Shown: piece after piece, positions 25,241 through 34,408 of the stretch
How the letters are laid out: every line of letters begins with the position of its first letter
How positions within the stretch are numbered: position 1 is the stretch's first letter
The notes under the pieces: model-generated
Told to the model about the DNA's origin: nothing
Database searches by the model: none
What the model saw: only the letters and a program-made list of their open reading frames with translations
Origin: CAVUEG01 sp963740525
GTDB taxonomy: Bacteria > Actinomycetota > Actinomycetes > Propionibacteriales > Nocardioidaceae
Assembly: GCA_963740525.1 (NCBI GenBank)
Contig: CAVUEG010000010.1
Coordinates: forward strand, 1-64,000
Direction of reading: 5' to 3'
DNA: 64,000 nt
Program-made: the position numbers and the translations under genes

Positions 25241-26926
25241 GTGACCTCCCTCGTCGAACTCCGTGTGCTCGAAGGCCCGAACCTCTACTTTCCGCGGGCT
25301 GCCATCAAGCTCACGCTCGACCTGAGCCTGCTCACCGAGGCGGACGACGAGACGGTGGCCCGCTTCGCCCGTCGGATCGGTCTGCGTGACGCGCGTCCCG
25401 GGGCCGCCGGCTCGGGGTTCCGGCAGCGCTTCGCCGCCCGTGCGGTGAGCCGCCTCGTGCGTCAGATCGCGGCCGAGGCCGGAACCCTGCGGCTCGGCGT
25501 ACGAGTGCGTCCGACCTCCGACCCGAGCCACCTCGTCGTCGCCTACCCGTGGCGCAACCGCGACCGCGCCCGCGCACTGGGCGAGGCCGTCGCCTACTGC
25601 CTCGACGAGCTTCCCGGTGATATCGAGGGGATCATCAGCGACGCCGCCGCCCGGGTTCGCGAGTCCCGGCTCGGTGACCGCCCGCGAACCATCCGGCCGC
25701 GGATCCCCGTGGTGTCGGTCACCGGCACGAACGGCAAGACGACGACCTCGAGGATGATCGCGCACATCGGCCGGACCGCAGGACTCCACGTCGGCTGGTC
25801 GAGCACGGACGGGATCTACGTCGACGGGGTCCTGGTCGAGGAGGGTGACTACTCGGGCCCGTCGGGTGCCGGTCGGGTGCTCGCGCAGGACGGCGTCCAG
25901 CTCGCCGTCACGGAGACCGCCCGCGGCGGGATCCTGCTGAAGGGCGTCGGGGTCACCCACAACGACGTGTCCGTGGTGACCAACGTGACCGCGGACCACC
26001 TGGGGCTGCACGGCATCGACACCGTGGACCAGCTCGCCGAGGTCAAGGGCGTGGTCCCGAAGATGACCCGCAAGGGCGGCTGGTGCGTGTTGAACGCCGA
26101 CGACCCCCGCGTATTCGCGATGATCTCGACCCTCCAGGGTCAGCCCTGGGCCTTCTCCCGAGACCCGGACTCGCCGCACCTGCGTGAGGTGCTGGACGCC
26201 GGGGGTCGGGTCACCACCCTCATCGACGGCTGGATCTGCGTCCAGCGACCGGATGCCGACTTCGAGCCGCTCGTCGAGCTGGTCGAGGTGCCGATGACCC
26301 TGGCCGGTCTGTCGCGGTTCAACGTCGAGAACGCGCTGGCCGCAGCCTCAGCCGCGCTGGCGCTCGGGATCGACAGCACCGCGGTGGTGGACGGGCTGAC
26401 GTCGTTCCTCCCTGACGCCGTACACAACCCGGGACGGATGAACTTCTTCACGATCGGCGACGTCAGCGTGGTCATGGACCTGGCCCACAACGAGGCCGGT
26501 CTCGAGGCGCTCATCGAGATCATGCACGGCGTCCGCAGGCCGGGGGCGCGGCTGCTGCTGGCGCTCGGGGTCGTGGGCGACCGCACCGACGACCTGGTCG
26601 ACAAGCTCGGCGAGATCGCCGCCCGGGACAGCGACATCCTCGTCATCGGTCACAAGCAGAAGTACCTGCGCGGCCGGTCGATGGAGGAGCTCGACGAGCT
26701 GATGCGAGCGGGCGCCGCCCGGGTGGGCGTGGAGGACGTCCCGTCGTACCCGACCGAGGTGGAGGCGCTCTCCGCCCTGGTCGCCCAGGCGGAACCAGGG
26801 GACGTCGTCGCGGTCATGTGCCACGAGGACCGGCAGGGCTGCTACGACTGGATCGCCGCCCAAGGCGGCGTGGCCGACACCGCGGAGACGCTGCGGGACA
26901 AGGTCCGGTCCGCGACGCTCGCCTAG
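25241..26926 (+). CDS. Mur-ligase-family protein related to cyanophycin synthetase, no ATP-grasp domain
   Basis: Protein of 561 residues. The first 130 residues resemble the N-terminal domain of CphA (LVELRVLEGPNLYFPRAAIKLTLDL region). A Mur ligase domain follows directly, with P-loop VTGTNGKTTTSR, TARGGILLKG, NVTADHLGLHGIDTVDQLAEVK and MDLAHNEAG, very like the C-terminal half of CphA. The ATP-grasp domain that adds Asp in CphA is missing. It faces the cphB-cphA operon tail to tail. Such an enzyme could add amino acids to a peptide through a carboxyl-activated intermediate; the substrate is unknown. Confidence 0.82.
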   Translation: MTSLVELRVLEGPNLYFPRAAIKLTLDLSLLTEADDETVARFARRIGLRDARPGAAGSGFRQRFAARAVSRLVRQIAAEAGTLRLGVRVRPTSDPSHLVVAYPWRNRDRARALGEAVAYCLDELPGDIEGIISDAAARVRESRLGDRPRTIRPRIPVVSVTGTNGKTTTSRMIAHIGRTAGLHVGWSSTDGIYVDGVLVEEGDYSGPSGAGRVLAQDGVQLAVTETARGGILLKGVGVTHNDVSVVTNVTADHLGLHGIDTVDQLAEVKGVVPKMTRKGGWCVLNADDPRVFAMISTLQGQPWAFSRDPDSPHLREVLDAGGRVTTLIDGWICVQRPDADFEPLVELVEVPMTLAGLSRFNVENALAAASAALALGIDSTAVVDGLTSFLPDAVHNPGRMNFFTIGDVSVVMDLAHNEAGLEALIEIMHGVRRPGARLLLALGVVGDRTDDLVDKLGEIAARDSDILVIGHKQKYLRGRSMEELDELMRAGAARVGVEDVPSYPTEVEALSALVAQAEPGDVVAVMCHEDRQGCYDWIAAQGGVADTAETLRDKVRSATLA

Positions 26927-27044
26927 TCGGTCGGGCCCACCAGGTCGAGCTCCCCCTCGACCACCAGGGTCGACAGGCCACTCTCCGAGCGAGTCTCGTG
27001 AGGCTCGCGCGGCTCCCAGACGGCAGCCTGTGGCCACTGGCGAC

Positions 27045-27062
27045 GGTGCGCTCCCGCGCACC
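27045..27062. terminator. Hairpin between convergent Mur ligase and cphA genes
   Basis: GGTGCGC, loop TCCC, GCGCACC: a perfect 7-bp stem lying 6 bp beyond the cphA stop on the minus strand. No T run follows on either strand, so termination here is only possible. Confidence 0.35.
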
Positions 27063-27067
27063 GGCGC

Positions 27068-29854
27068 TCAGGCCTCGGCGGCGGCGGCGTAGTCCGGGTC
27101 GGCGACGGGTACGTCGTCACTTGCACCGCTGCCGGCCTGGGCCTGGTGCGACCAGGTCTCGAGCTCGGCCATCACGGCGGCGTGCTTGTCCACGCAGAGC
27201 ACGACGAGGTCACCGGGGTTCGCGCGAGACATCGCGTGCCGCAGCGCCTCGATCTCGTCCACCACGATCTCGACCTGCTTGCAGCGGGCGCCTTCCTCAC
27301 GGGCGGCCGCCACGCCCTCAGCGACGAACTTGGCGACCTCGCCGCGCTCGCGTCCCCGTAGCTGGACGTCCTCTCGGACCACCAGTACGTCGAAGTGCCG
27401 GGCGGCGATGGCGCCGAGCTCGCGCATGTCGTCGTCGCGGCGGTCGCCCGCCGTCGCGATCACCCCGATGCTCGACGGCTTCCCCAGCTCGCTGGAGTTC
27501 TTGAGCCCTTCGCCGACCCGGTCGACGAAGTCGCCGAGCATCTTCATGCCGGGCGCGTTGTGGCAGTAGTCGACGATGACGTTGACACCGTTCACCTCGA
27601 CCTCGTTCAAGCGGCCGGGGGAGAGGTAGTAGCTGGTGGAGAAGGTCCGCAGACCCTGCCTGATGTCGTGCAGGGGAGCGCCGGCGGCGAAGGCGGCCGC
27701 GGCGGCACCGAGCGCGTTCTGCACGTTCATCCGTGCCCGTCCGCCGAAGGTGGCCGGGAGCAGGTGGGTCCAGGCCAGCTGCATCTCGCGGCGACCGTGC
27801 TTGACGATGATCATCTCGCCCCGCTCGCTGGGCTCGACGACGACGGCCTTGCCGCCGCGACGGCAGTGCGCGTCGATCATGTCGCGGACCTCGGAGCCGG
27901 GCTCCTCCATGGAGAACCAGACCACCTGGCCGGAGCACCGCCGGCGCATCGCCCGCACCAGCGGGTCGTCGGCATTGAGTACGGCGTGCCCATCCCGCGG
28001 CACCGCCTCGACCAGCACGGCCTTGACGTCCGCGAGCTGCTCGACGGTGTCGATGCCTCGCAGCCCGAGGTGGTCGGGTGCCACGTTCAGCACAACCGCC
28101 ACGTCGTTGCGCTCGTAACCGAGGCCCTCGCGGAGGATTCCCCCGCGGGCCACCTCGAAGACCGCGAAGTCGACGCGCGGGTTCTGCAGCACCATCCGTG
28201 CCGAGCGGGGACCCGAGGCGTCGGCCCGGATCACCAGCCGCTCGTCGATGACGACGCCGTCCGTGGAGGTCATCCCGACCTTGCGTCCCATGCCCTTGAA
28301 GATGTGGGAGATCATCCGCGACGTGGTGGTCTTGCCGTTGGTGCCGGTGACGGCCACGATCGGGATCCGCGAGGGAGCGCCAGGCGGGAACAGCATGTCC
28401 ACGACCGGCTTGGAGATGAACTGCTGCTCACCGATCGTGGGGTGGGTGTGCATCCGGAAGCCCGGGGCCGCGTTCACCTCGCAGATGGCGCCGCCCGTCT
28501 CACGGACCGGCTGGGTGATGTCGGGGCAGATGAAGTCGATGCCGGCGATGTCCAGCCCGATCATCCGGGCGGCCTCCTCTGCGATCTCGACATTCTCCGG
28601 GTGCGCCTCGAAGGTCCGGTCGATCGAGATGCCACCGGTCGACATGTTGCCCGTCAGCGTCATCTTGACGGTCTCGCCCGACGGGGGGACCGAGTCGAGC
28701 GCGTACCCCTGGGCGGCGAGCAGCTCGAGCGCGGCAGCGTCGACCTTGATCCGGGTGAGCACCTTCTCGTGACCGACTCCGCGTCGCGGGTCGGCATTGG
28801 TCAGGTCGACCAGCTCCTCGACCGTGCTCGTGCCGTCACCGACGACGTGTGCCGGGACCCGCTCCGCGACGGCGGCGAGCCGGCCGTCGATGATGAGGCA
28901 GCGGTAGTCCTTGCCGACCACCATGGACTCGACTATCACCCAACCGCGACGCGACTGGTCCTTGGCGATCTGGAACGCCTCGCGCACGGCGTCGCCGTCC
29001 TCGAGATTCAGGCAGACGCCGCGTCCGTGGTTGCCGTCGAGGGGTTTGACGACCACCGGGAACCCGATCCGTTCGGCGACGGCGGCGGCCTGGTCGGCGG
29101 TGCGCACCGACTCCTGCTTGGGTACCGGAAGCCCGGCGGCCCCGAGGAGCTTGGTGGTCAGGTCCTTGTCCGAGGCGATGTCGACCGCGATCGCGCTGGT
29201 CACCGAGGTCATGGTCGCTCGGATCCGCTTGGCGTGGACGCCCTGTCCGAGCTGCACGAGCGAGTGCTGGTTCAGCCGGATCCACGGGATGTCCCGGCTG
29301 ACGGCCTCGTCGAGGATCGCCTGGGTCGACGGACCGAAGGCGGTGCGCTCCGCGCGGAGGATGAACGACTCGAGCTCGGCCTCCCAGTCGAAGTCCGGGT
29401 CACCTTCCACGAGATGGTTCACCAGGCGCACGGCGAGGCGTCCGGCAGCGAGCCCGACCTGCTCGTCGACATACCCGAAGATCACGTTGTAGCGGCCACG
29501 GACGCCCTTGACCTGGCGCGTCTTGCCCCGCCGGATGTCATGGCCCACGACCTGCTGCAGCGCCAGCGCCGTGTGCTCGGCCACGTGACCCAGCCAGGTG
29601 CCCTCGTTCAGCCGCTCGAGGAAGCCACCGCGGCGCCCGCGCGAGCAGGAGTGCTCCCGCAGCCCGGGGAGCATGGCGACGAGGTCGTCGGTGAAGTCGG
29701 GGAGGGTGTTGGTCGGGAAGTCCTCGAGGGATCCGAGGTCCACCACGAGGTGGATCGCCTTCTCGTAGGACCAGACGTTGGCCCCGCGGTAGACGCGGGT
29801 CTCGAGGATGGCCAGGTCGGGGGACGGGCGAGTGGCGCGCACCTGTTCGGTCAT
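27068..29854 (-). CDS. cphA: Cyanophycin synthetase CphA
   Basis: Full-length CphA of 928 residues, which polymerises Asp and Arg into cyanophycin without a ribosome. Order: N-terminal domain (ILETRVYRGANVWSYEKAIH), ATP-grasp domain (FPVVVKPLDGNHGRGV, INAAPGF-like EVNAAPGFRMH), then the Mur ligase domain (VAVTGTNGKTTTSRMISH, VAPDHLGLRGIDTVEQLA, VDYCHNAPGM). It is a nitrogen and carbon store. Its ATG overlaps the cphB stop by 4 bp, so synthesis and degradation genes form one operon in the order cphB-cphA. Confidence 0.95.
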   Translation of the reverse strand: MTEQVRATRPSPDLAILETRVYRGANVWSYEKAIHLVVDLGSLEDFPTNTLPDFTDDLVAMLPGLREHSCSRGRRGGFLERLNEGTWLGHVAEHTALALQQVVGHDIRRGKTRQVKGVRGRYNVIFGYVDEQVGLAAGRLAVRLVNHLVEGDPDFDWEAELESFILRAERTAFGPSTQAILDEAVSRDIPWIRLNQHSLVQLGQGVHAKRIRATMTSVTSAIAVDIASDKDLTTKLLGAAGLPVPKQESVRTADQAAAVAERIGFPVVVKPLDGNHGRGVCLNLEDGDAVREAFQIAKDQSRRGWVIVESMVVGKDYRCLIIDGRLAAVAERVPAHVVGDGTSTVEELVDLTNADPRRGVGHEKVLTRIKVDAAALELLAAQGYALDSVPPSGETVKMTLTGNMSTGGISIDRTFEAHPENVEIAEEAARMIGLDIAGIDFICPDITQPVRETGGAICEVNAAPGFRMHTHPTIGEQQFISKPVVDMLFPPGAPSRIPIVAVTGTNGKTTTSRMISHIFKGMGRKVGMTSTDGVVIDERLVIRADASGPRSARMVLQNPRVDFAVFEVARGGILREGLGYERNDVAVVLNVAPDHLGLRGIDTVEQLADVKAVLVEAVPRDGHAVLNADDPLVRAMRRRCSGQVVWFSMEEPGSEVRDMIDAHCRRGGKAVVVEPSERGEMIIVKHGRREMQLAWTHLLPATFGGRARMNVQNALGAAAAAFAAGAPLHDIRQGLRTFSTSYYLSPGRLNEVEVNGVNVIVDYCHNAPGMKMLGDFVDRVGEGLKNSSELGKPSSIGVIATAGDRRDDDMRELGAIAARHFDVLVVREDVQLRGRERGEVAKFVAEGVAAAREEGARCKQVEIVVDEIEALRHAMSRANPGDLVVLCVDKHAAVMAELETWSHQAQAGSGASDDVPVADPDYAAAAEA

Positions 29855-30870
29855 GCGTGCTCTCCTTCGTGATCGGACGGGCGGAGGCGACGGCTGCGTC
29901 GTCGCTTGAGGACCGAGGGCGAGACGTCGCCGGCGGCGATGTCTCGGGCGAGCTTGCTGAGGTCGCGGTTCGCGTCGGCCAGCTCGACGGCGTCGTCGAG
30001 GTCCATCAGAGCATGGGTGGAGACGAGCGACCGACTGGTGAGGTCGAACGTCGCGCCGTCAGGGAGCACGTGCAACCTCGCTCCGGACACGAGGAGGGCC
30101 GCCGTACGTCGAGCCTCGTGGGCGTTGGTGACGATGTCGGCGGGGTCGACGACCGTGACCGCGCCCCGTCCGATGACGCGCATGACGTCGTGGCCCTCGT
30201 GCCGGGTCACGACAGCCGCAGTGTCCTCGTCGACACCCATGCCGAGCAGCTGTGGACTCTGGGCCACGATCATCAGCAGCCGTCCGTACCGGTTGCGCTG
30301 CTCGAAGTGCTGGTCCACCACGCACGACTCCAGCAGGCCCAGCCCGGCCGCGACCTGGGTCATCCGCTGCTTGGGGGTGGCACCGGCGGGTCCGAAGGCC
30401 ACCATGTGCGAGGACTGGATGCTGGCACCGGCAGACGTTCCGGCGATGGTGGCGCCGCGGGCGCGTGCCGCGTGGATGGCGTCGCCGAAGGCGGTTCCGC
30501 TGACGACGCCGGACAGCTTGAGCTGGTTGCCGCCGGTCATGAAGATGCCGGTGACGTCGTCCAGCCGGTCCACCATCGAGGGGTCGTTGGCCTCCTCCCG
30601 GCTCTCCGGACGCGCCGCGATCACAGCTTCGGCCCCGAGCCGGCGGAACACGGCGTCGTACACCTCCACGATCTCGGGTCCGAGACTGGAGGCGGTGGGC
30701 ACTACCGCGATCCGCGCCTCCTCACCGCCGCAGCGGCGTACGAACTCGGCCAGGACGGTGCGGCGTCGCAGCTTGTCCTCGGCTCCTCCGATGATCATGA
30801 GGGCCCCGGTCCCGTCGTCGGAGACCGGCTGGGCGTCGGTGGTTCCCTGTGCAGTTTGGCCGTTCGGCAT
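29851..30870 (-). CDS. cphB: Cyanophycinase CphB
   Basis: Serine peptidase (S51-like) of 339 residues that cleaves cyanophycin to beta-Asp-Arg dipeptides. The nucleophile Ser is in GTSAGASIQ, with MTGGNQLKL and VVDQHFEQRNRYGRL as further family blocks. A long Ser/Arg/Lys tail ends the protein. Leaderless start at 30870 (TAGGCT 7 nt upstream), which I prefer to the longer open frame. No signal peptide, so it acts in the cytoplasm beside CphA. Confidence 0.93.
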   Translation of the reverse strand: MPNGQTAQGTTDAQPVSDDGTGALMIIGGAEDKLRRRTVLAEFVRRCGGEEARIAVVPTASSLGPEIVEVYDAVFRRLGAEAVIAARPESREEANDPSMVDRLDDVTGIFMTGGNQLKLSGVVSGTAFGDAIHAARARGATIAGTSAGASIQSSHMVAFGPAGATPKQRMTQVAAGLGLLESCVVDQHFEQRNRYGRLLMIVAQSPQLLGMGVDEDTAAVVTRHEGHDVMRVIGRGAVTVVDPADIVTNAHEARRTAALLVSGARLHVLPDGATFDLTSRSLVSTHALMDLDDAVELADANRDLSKLARDIAAGDVSPSVLKRRRSRRLRPSDHEGEHA

Positions 30871-30877
30871 GACAGGC

Positions 30878-30883
30878 AGCCTA
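30878..30883 (-). promoter_or_regulatory. Leaderless -10 box TAGGCT for cphB-cphA
   Basis: On the minus strand TAGGCT ends 7 nt before the cphB ATG. The divergent histidine phosphatase gene starts 22 bp away on the other strand. Confidence 0.55.
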
Positions 30884-30904
30884 AGGGGTGGAAAGGTGCG
30901 GCTT

Positions 30905-31432
30905 GTGAACGCCCACCAGCGCCGCATCGTGATCGTGCGCCATGCGAAGGCGGAGCAGTACGCCGCCGAGGACCGCAAGCGCGTCCTCACGGAGCGGGGC
31001 GCCCGGGACGCGACGGAGGTCGGCACCTGGCTCGCGTCCGTCGGGGCGGTGCCGGACTACGCACTGGTGTCGTCGGCGGCTCGGACCGTCCAGACCTGGG
31101 AGCTGATCGCGGTGGCCGCCGGTTCGTCGGCCGAGGTCGTGTACGACGACTCGCTCTACTCGGGGAGCGCGGAGGTGGTCATCGAGGTGCTGCGAGGTGC
31201 GCCCCTCGACGCCGCCGTGGTCGCCTTCGTGGGGCACAACCCGACAGCCGCCTCGTTGGCGCACATGCTCGACGACGGGCAAGGGGACGAGCAGGCCTTC
31301 CGCTCCATGAGCGCCGGGTACCCCACGAGTGCCGTGACCGTGCTGGACGTGTCGGTGCCCTGGGACGAGCTCGAGGTGGCGACCGCGAGCATCCGGGCCT
31401 ACCACGTCGGACGTGGCGAGACGCTGCCCTGA
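30905..31432 (+). CDS. SixA-like histidine phosphatase
   Basis: Histidine-phosphatase-fold protein of about 175 residues. The phosphorylated His is in VIVRHAKAE, and the second catalytic His in VAFVGHNPTAASL. Size and the RHAKAE motif match SixA-type phosphohistidine phosphatases. GTG start. The last 34 bp overlap the convergent serB gene. Confidence 0.82.
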   Translation: MNAHQRRIVIVRHAKAEQYAAEDRKRVLTERGARDATEVGTWLASVGAVPDYALVSSAARTVQTWELIAVAAGSSAEVVYDDSLYSGSAEVVIEVLRGAPLDAAVVAFVGHNPTAASLAHMLDDGQGDEQAFRSMSAGYPTSAVTVLDVSVPWDELEVATASIRAYHVGRGETLP

Positions 31433-32670
31433 TCGGGGCGCGTGCGTCGGTCAGAGCGGGGAGAGGGCGTCACGATGCCGGACTCCGCGTCGGCGGCCTC
31501 GACCTCCTCGCGGCTGATCCCGAGCAGGTAGATGATCGCGTCCAGGTAGGGCACGTTCACCGTCGTGTCGGCAGCCTGCTGGACCACGGGCTTGGCGTTG
31601 AAGGCGATCCCGAGCCCGGCCGCGGCGAGCATGTCCAGGTCGTTGGCGCCGTCACCGATGGCGATCGTGGCACCGACGGGGATGCCGGCCCTGTCTGCGA
31701 AGGCGCGAAGTGCGCTCGCCTTGCCGGCCCGGTCCACCACGTCCCCCACGATCCGCCCGGTGAGCCTGCCGTCCACGATCTCGAGGTCGTTCGCCGCGGC
31801 GTAGTCGATGCCCAGGTCCTCGGCGATCCGGTCGGTGATCTGGCTGAACCCGCCGGAGACGATCGCGAACCGGTACCCGAGCCGCTTCAGGGTGCGGACC
31901 ATGGTCCGGGCGCCCGGCGCCAGCTGGATCTCGTCGTACACGCTGTCGAGCACAGTGGCGTCCAGGCCGGCCAGCGACGAGACCCGGGCTCGCAGGGACT
32001 GCTCGAAGTCCAGGTCTCCGCGCATCGCGGCCTCCGTCACAGCCGCCACGTCGTCGAGACAGCCGGCGCGCTCTGCCAGCATCTCGATCACCTCACCCTG
32101 GATCAGGGTGGAGTCCACGTCCATCACGATCAGTCGCATCCCTCGGCGGAGCAGCGTGGCCGGCTGGACGGCGATGTCGACCCGCTGTCGAGCCGCCTCC
32201 TCGGCCAGCATGGCCCGCATCCGGTCGGGGTCCGCGCCCGAGACGTGCAGGTCGATCGCGGTCAGCGGGTAGCGGGCCATCCGCTCGATCCGGTCGATGT
32301 TCGCGCCCAGGTCGGCGATCCGGCCGGCGATGGCGGCCACGGCACGTGCGGTCAGGGGAGCGCCGAGGACGGTCACGTGGCTGCGCCCCTCGGGCCGGGT
32401 GCGGTTGTCTCCGAGGCCGCGGTCGACCTCGACCTGCATCTCGAGCTCGTCGGCGACGCGTTGCACCGCGTCGCGCAGCGCCTTCCAGTCCCGCGGCGCC
32501 GTGACGAGCACCCCGAGAACGAGTCGACGCCGCAGCAGGATCTGCTCGATGTCGAGCACCTCCACGCCGTACGACGCCAGGGTGCCGAACACCGACGAGG
32601 TCACGCCTGGCCGGTCCTTGCCGGTCAGCGTGATCAGCAGTGTCTTCGGAGCATCGGGGTCGGTCGCCAT
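31399..32670 (-). CDS. serB: Phosphoserine phosphatase SerB with N-terminal ACT domains
   Basis: HAD phosphatase of 423 residues that makes serine from phosphoserine. The N-terminal 170 residues form tandem ACT-like regions (LLITLTGKDRPGVTSSVFG at about 10-28), likely serine sensing. The HAD domain has DVDSTLIQGEVIE, IVSGGFSQI, and IAIGDGANDLDML. Start chosen at MATDPDAPKTLL; the longer open frame upstream is antisense noise. Confidence 0.92.
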   Translation of the reverse strand: MATDPDAPKTLLITLTGKDRPGVTSSVFGTLASYGVEVLDIEQILLRRRLVLGVLVTAPRDWKALRDAVQRVADELEMQVEVDRGLGDNRTRPEGRSHVTVLGAPLTARAVAAIAGRIADLGANIDRIERMARYPLTAIDLHVSGADPDRMRAMLAEEAARQRVDIAVQPATLLRRGMRLIVMDVDSTLIQGEVIEMLAERAGCLDDVAAVTEAAMRGDLDFEQSLRARVSSLAGLDATVLDSVYDEIQLAPGARTMVRTLKRLGYRFAIVSGGFSQITDRIAEDLGIDYAAANDLEIVDGRLTGRIVGDVVDRAGKASALRAFADRAGIPVGATIAIGDGANDLDMLAAAGLGIAFNAKPVVQQAADTTVNVPYLDAIIYLLGISREEVEAADAESGIVTPSPRSDRRTRPDQGSVSPRPTW

Positions 32671-32732
32671 GACCCGGTGAGGGTATCGCTTGCCGAGCGC
32701 AGGTCCTGCGGGCGTCCGGGGTCGCCCGTGGG

Positions 32733-33458
32733 TCACATGGAGCAGGCGGCGACCAGACCCCGGCGCGCCGCCCGGTCGAGCGGGGCGAGGGCCTCCCGGC
32801 GGGCGGTCATCTCGGTCGCGGTCACGGCGGCCCCGTCGTCGACCAGTGCCAGGTCGACCACACGGAGGCAGAGAAGGGCCTGGGAGATCAGGGGAAGTGC
32901 GGGCGCTGCCAGGCCCGGCGGGAGTCCGGTCACCTTCCCCTTCCGCAAGGTGATCAGCTCGTCGGCCACCTCCGGGCGCCAGCGCGCCACGTCCAGCTCG
33001 GCCAGTCTCGTGGCCGCTTCGACGAGAGCACGGCGAAGACCCGTGCTCGCTTCGTGATGGTCGGGTACCTGGCGTCGGGTCTCGGCTGGATGGCACTGCC
33101 ACACCACCCCTGCTCCGGCGCGGTGTGGGACCAGGCCGAATCCTGCTCCGTCGAGCAGGACCGCCTCGCCGATCTCGAGGGCCTCCTCGTTGAAGGCGGG
33201 TGGACCCGCCAGGCCCACCGGGTCGCCCGCAGCGGGCAGCGCCAGTCCCGCTGCCACCGCGCCGGCCCCCCGCAGCTTGCCGACGGCGAGGATCAGCGGC
33301 AGCGGCTCGGGCTCTCCCGGGAGCCCCGCCACGTGATGGGCGGCGTCGTCCGCGACCACCGCGTCCCGTAGGTCGTCCGGGCTCACGCGAGCGTCGAGCC
33401 ATGCCGAGATCCACAGCGCCAGCTTTGCTGCATCGGGGAGGGACTGCTCATCGACCAC
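32733..33458 (-). CDS. Conserved actinobacterial protein of unknown function
   Basis: About 241 residues, Ala/Leu/Asp-rich, with no signal peptide or membrane segment and no motif I recognise. Segments WQCHPAE and ARWRPEVADELITLRKG look conserved-like. Start taken at GTG 33458 because TACGCT ends 6 nt before it, a leaderless arrangement. It is divergent from the ABC ATPase gene. Confidence 0.6.
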   Translation of the reverse strand: MVDEQSLPDAAKLALWISAWLDARVSPDDLRDAVVADDAAHHVAGLPGEPEPLPLILAVGKLRGAGAVAAGLALPAAGDPVGLAGPPAFNEEALEIGEAVLLDGAGFGLVPHRAGAGVVWQCHPAETRRQVPDHHEASTGLRRALVEAATRLAELDVARWRPEVADELITLRKGKVTGLPPGLAAPALPLISQALLCLRVVDLALVDDGAAVTATEMTARREALAPLDRAARRGLVAACSM

Positions 33459-33464
33459 CAGTCG

Positions 33465-33470
33465 AGCGTA
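33465..33470 (-). promoter_or_regulatory. Leaderless -10 box TACGCT for the unknown gene at 33458
   Basis: On the minus strand TACGCT ends 6 nt before GTG 33458. The divergent ABC ATPase promoter TAGGTT lies 21 bp away at 33491-33496. Confidence 0.45.
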
Positions 33471-33490
33471 CGCGGGCAAACCGGGTGCCG

Positions 33491-33496
33491 TAGGTT
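33491..33496 (+). promoter_or_regulatory. -10 box TAGGTT for the ABC ATPase gene
   Basis: TAGGTT lies 36 nt before the ATG at 33533; the leader contains GAGGGGAG as ribosome-binding site. Confidence 0.45.
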
Positions 33497-33532
33497 GGGG
33501 CGCGAGTGTCCGAAGCCTGTCGAGGGGAGACC

Positions 33533-34336
33533 ATGTCCGCCGTTCTCGAGCTCGCCGACGTGTCCGTCGTGCGAGGCGGGTCCACCCTCCTCTCGGGTAT
33601 CGACTGGCAGGTCGAGGAGGACGAGAGGTGGGTCGTGCTCGGCCCGAACGGTGCCGGCAAGACCACCCTGTTGCAGGTCTGCGCGGCCCAGGTCCACCCG
33701 ACCAGCGGCGTGGCCGGGATCCTCGGTGAGGTCCTCGGCACCGTCGACGTGTTCGACCTGCGCCCCCGCATCGGGCTGACCAGTGCCGCGCTCGGCGAGA
33801 GGATCCCGCGCGAGGAACTGGTGCGCGACGTGGTCGTCTCCGCGTCGTACGCCGTGCTGGGGAGGTGGCGCGAGCAGTACGACGACCTCGACCACGACCG
33901 GGCCGCCGCCCTGCTGAAGGAGATGGGGGCCCACGCGCTGATGGACCGCACCTTCGGCACCCTCAGTGAGGGGGAGCGCAAGCGGGTCCAGATCGCACGT
34001 GCCCTGATGACTGACCCGGAGCTGCTGCTGCTCGACGAACCGGCCGCCGGGCTCGACCTGGGCGGGCGAGAGGACCTGGTGTCGACCCTGTCGGTGCTGG
34101 CCGCTGACGAGACGTCACCGGCGACGGTGCTGGTGTCCCACCACGTGGAGGAGGTCCCTCCGGGCTTCACCCACGCCCTTCTCATGCGCCAGGGCGGCGT
34201 CGTGGCCGCCGGGCCGATCGACGAGGTGCTCACCGAGTCCGTGCTCTCGGAGACCTTCGGCATGCCGCTGGTGATCACGCACGAGGGCGGGCGTTGGTCG
34301 GCTCGGCGCCGGGCCCGGCGCCATCGCCTGAGCTGA
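33533..34336 (+). CDS. Stand-alone ABC transporter ATPase
   Basis: ABC ATPase of 267 residues with Walker A GPNGAGKTT, signature LSEGERKR, Walker B LLLLDEPAAGLD and switch His in VSHHVEE. No permease is adjacent, and the signature differs from the usual LSGGQ. Family relatives (YlmA-like) occur as orphans in Actinobacteria. The partner and substrate are unknown. Confidence 0.8.
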   Translation: MSAVLELADVSVVRGGSTLLSGIDWQVEEDERWVVLGPNGAGKTTLLQVCAAQVHPTSGVAGILGEVLGTVDVFDLRPRIGLTSAALGERIPREELVRDVVVSASYAVLGRWREQYDDLDHDRAAALLKEMGAHALMDRTFGTLSEGERKRVQIARALMTDPELLLLDEPAAGLDLGGREDLVSTLSVLAADETSPATVLVSHHVEEVPPGFTHALLMRQGGVVAAGPIDEVLTESVLSETFGMPLVITHEGGRWSARRRARRHRLS

Positions 34337-34395
34337 AAGCACATCGGCCACGGGAGCGGGCGTCGGGCCCCGTTGGCCAGTGTGACGCCTCGCAC

Positions 34396-34401
34396 TAGGC
34401 T
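34396..34401 (+). promoter_or_regulatory. Leaderless -10 box TAGGCT for nfeD
   Basis: TAGGCT ends 7 nt before the ATG at 34409. Confidence 0.55.
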
Positions 34402-34408
34402 CAAGGAT

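Noticed and set aside
29857..33057. A 1066-codon open frame on the plus strand opposite cphB and serB
   Set aside because: It has no protein-like motifs and mirrors high-GC third positions of the real genes on the other strand.
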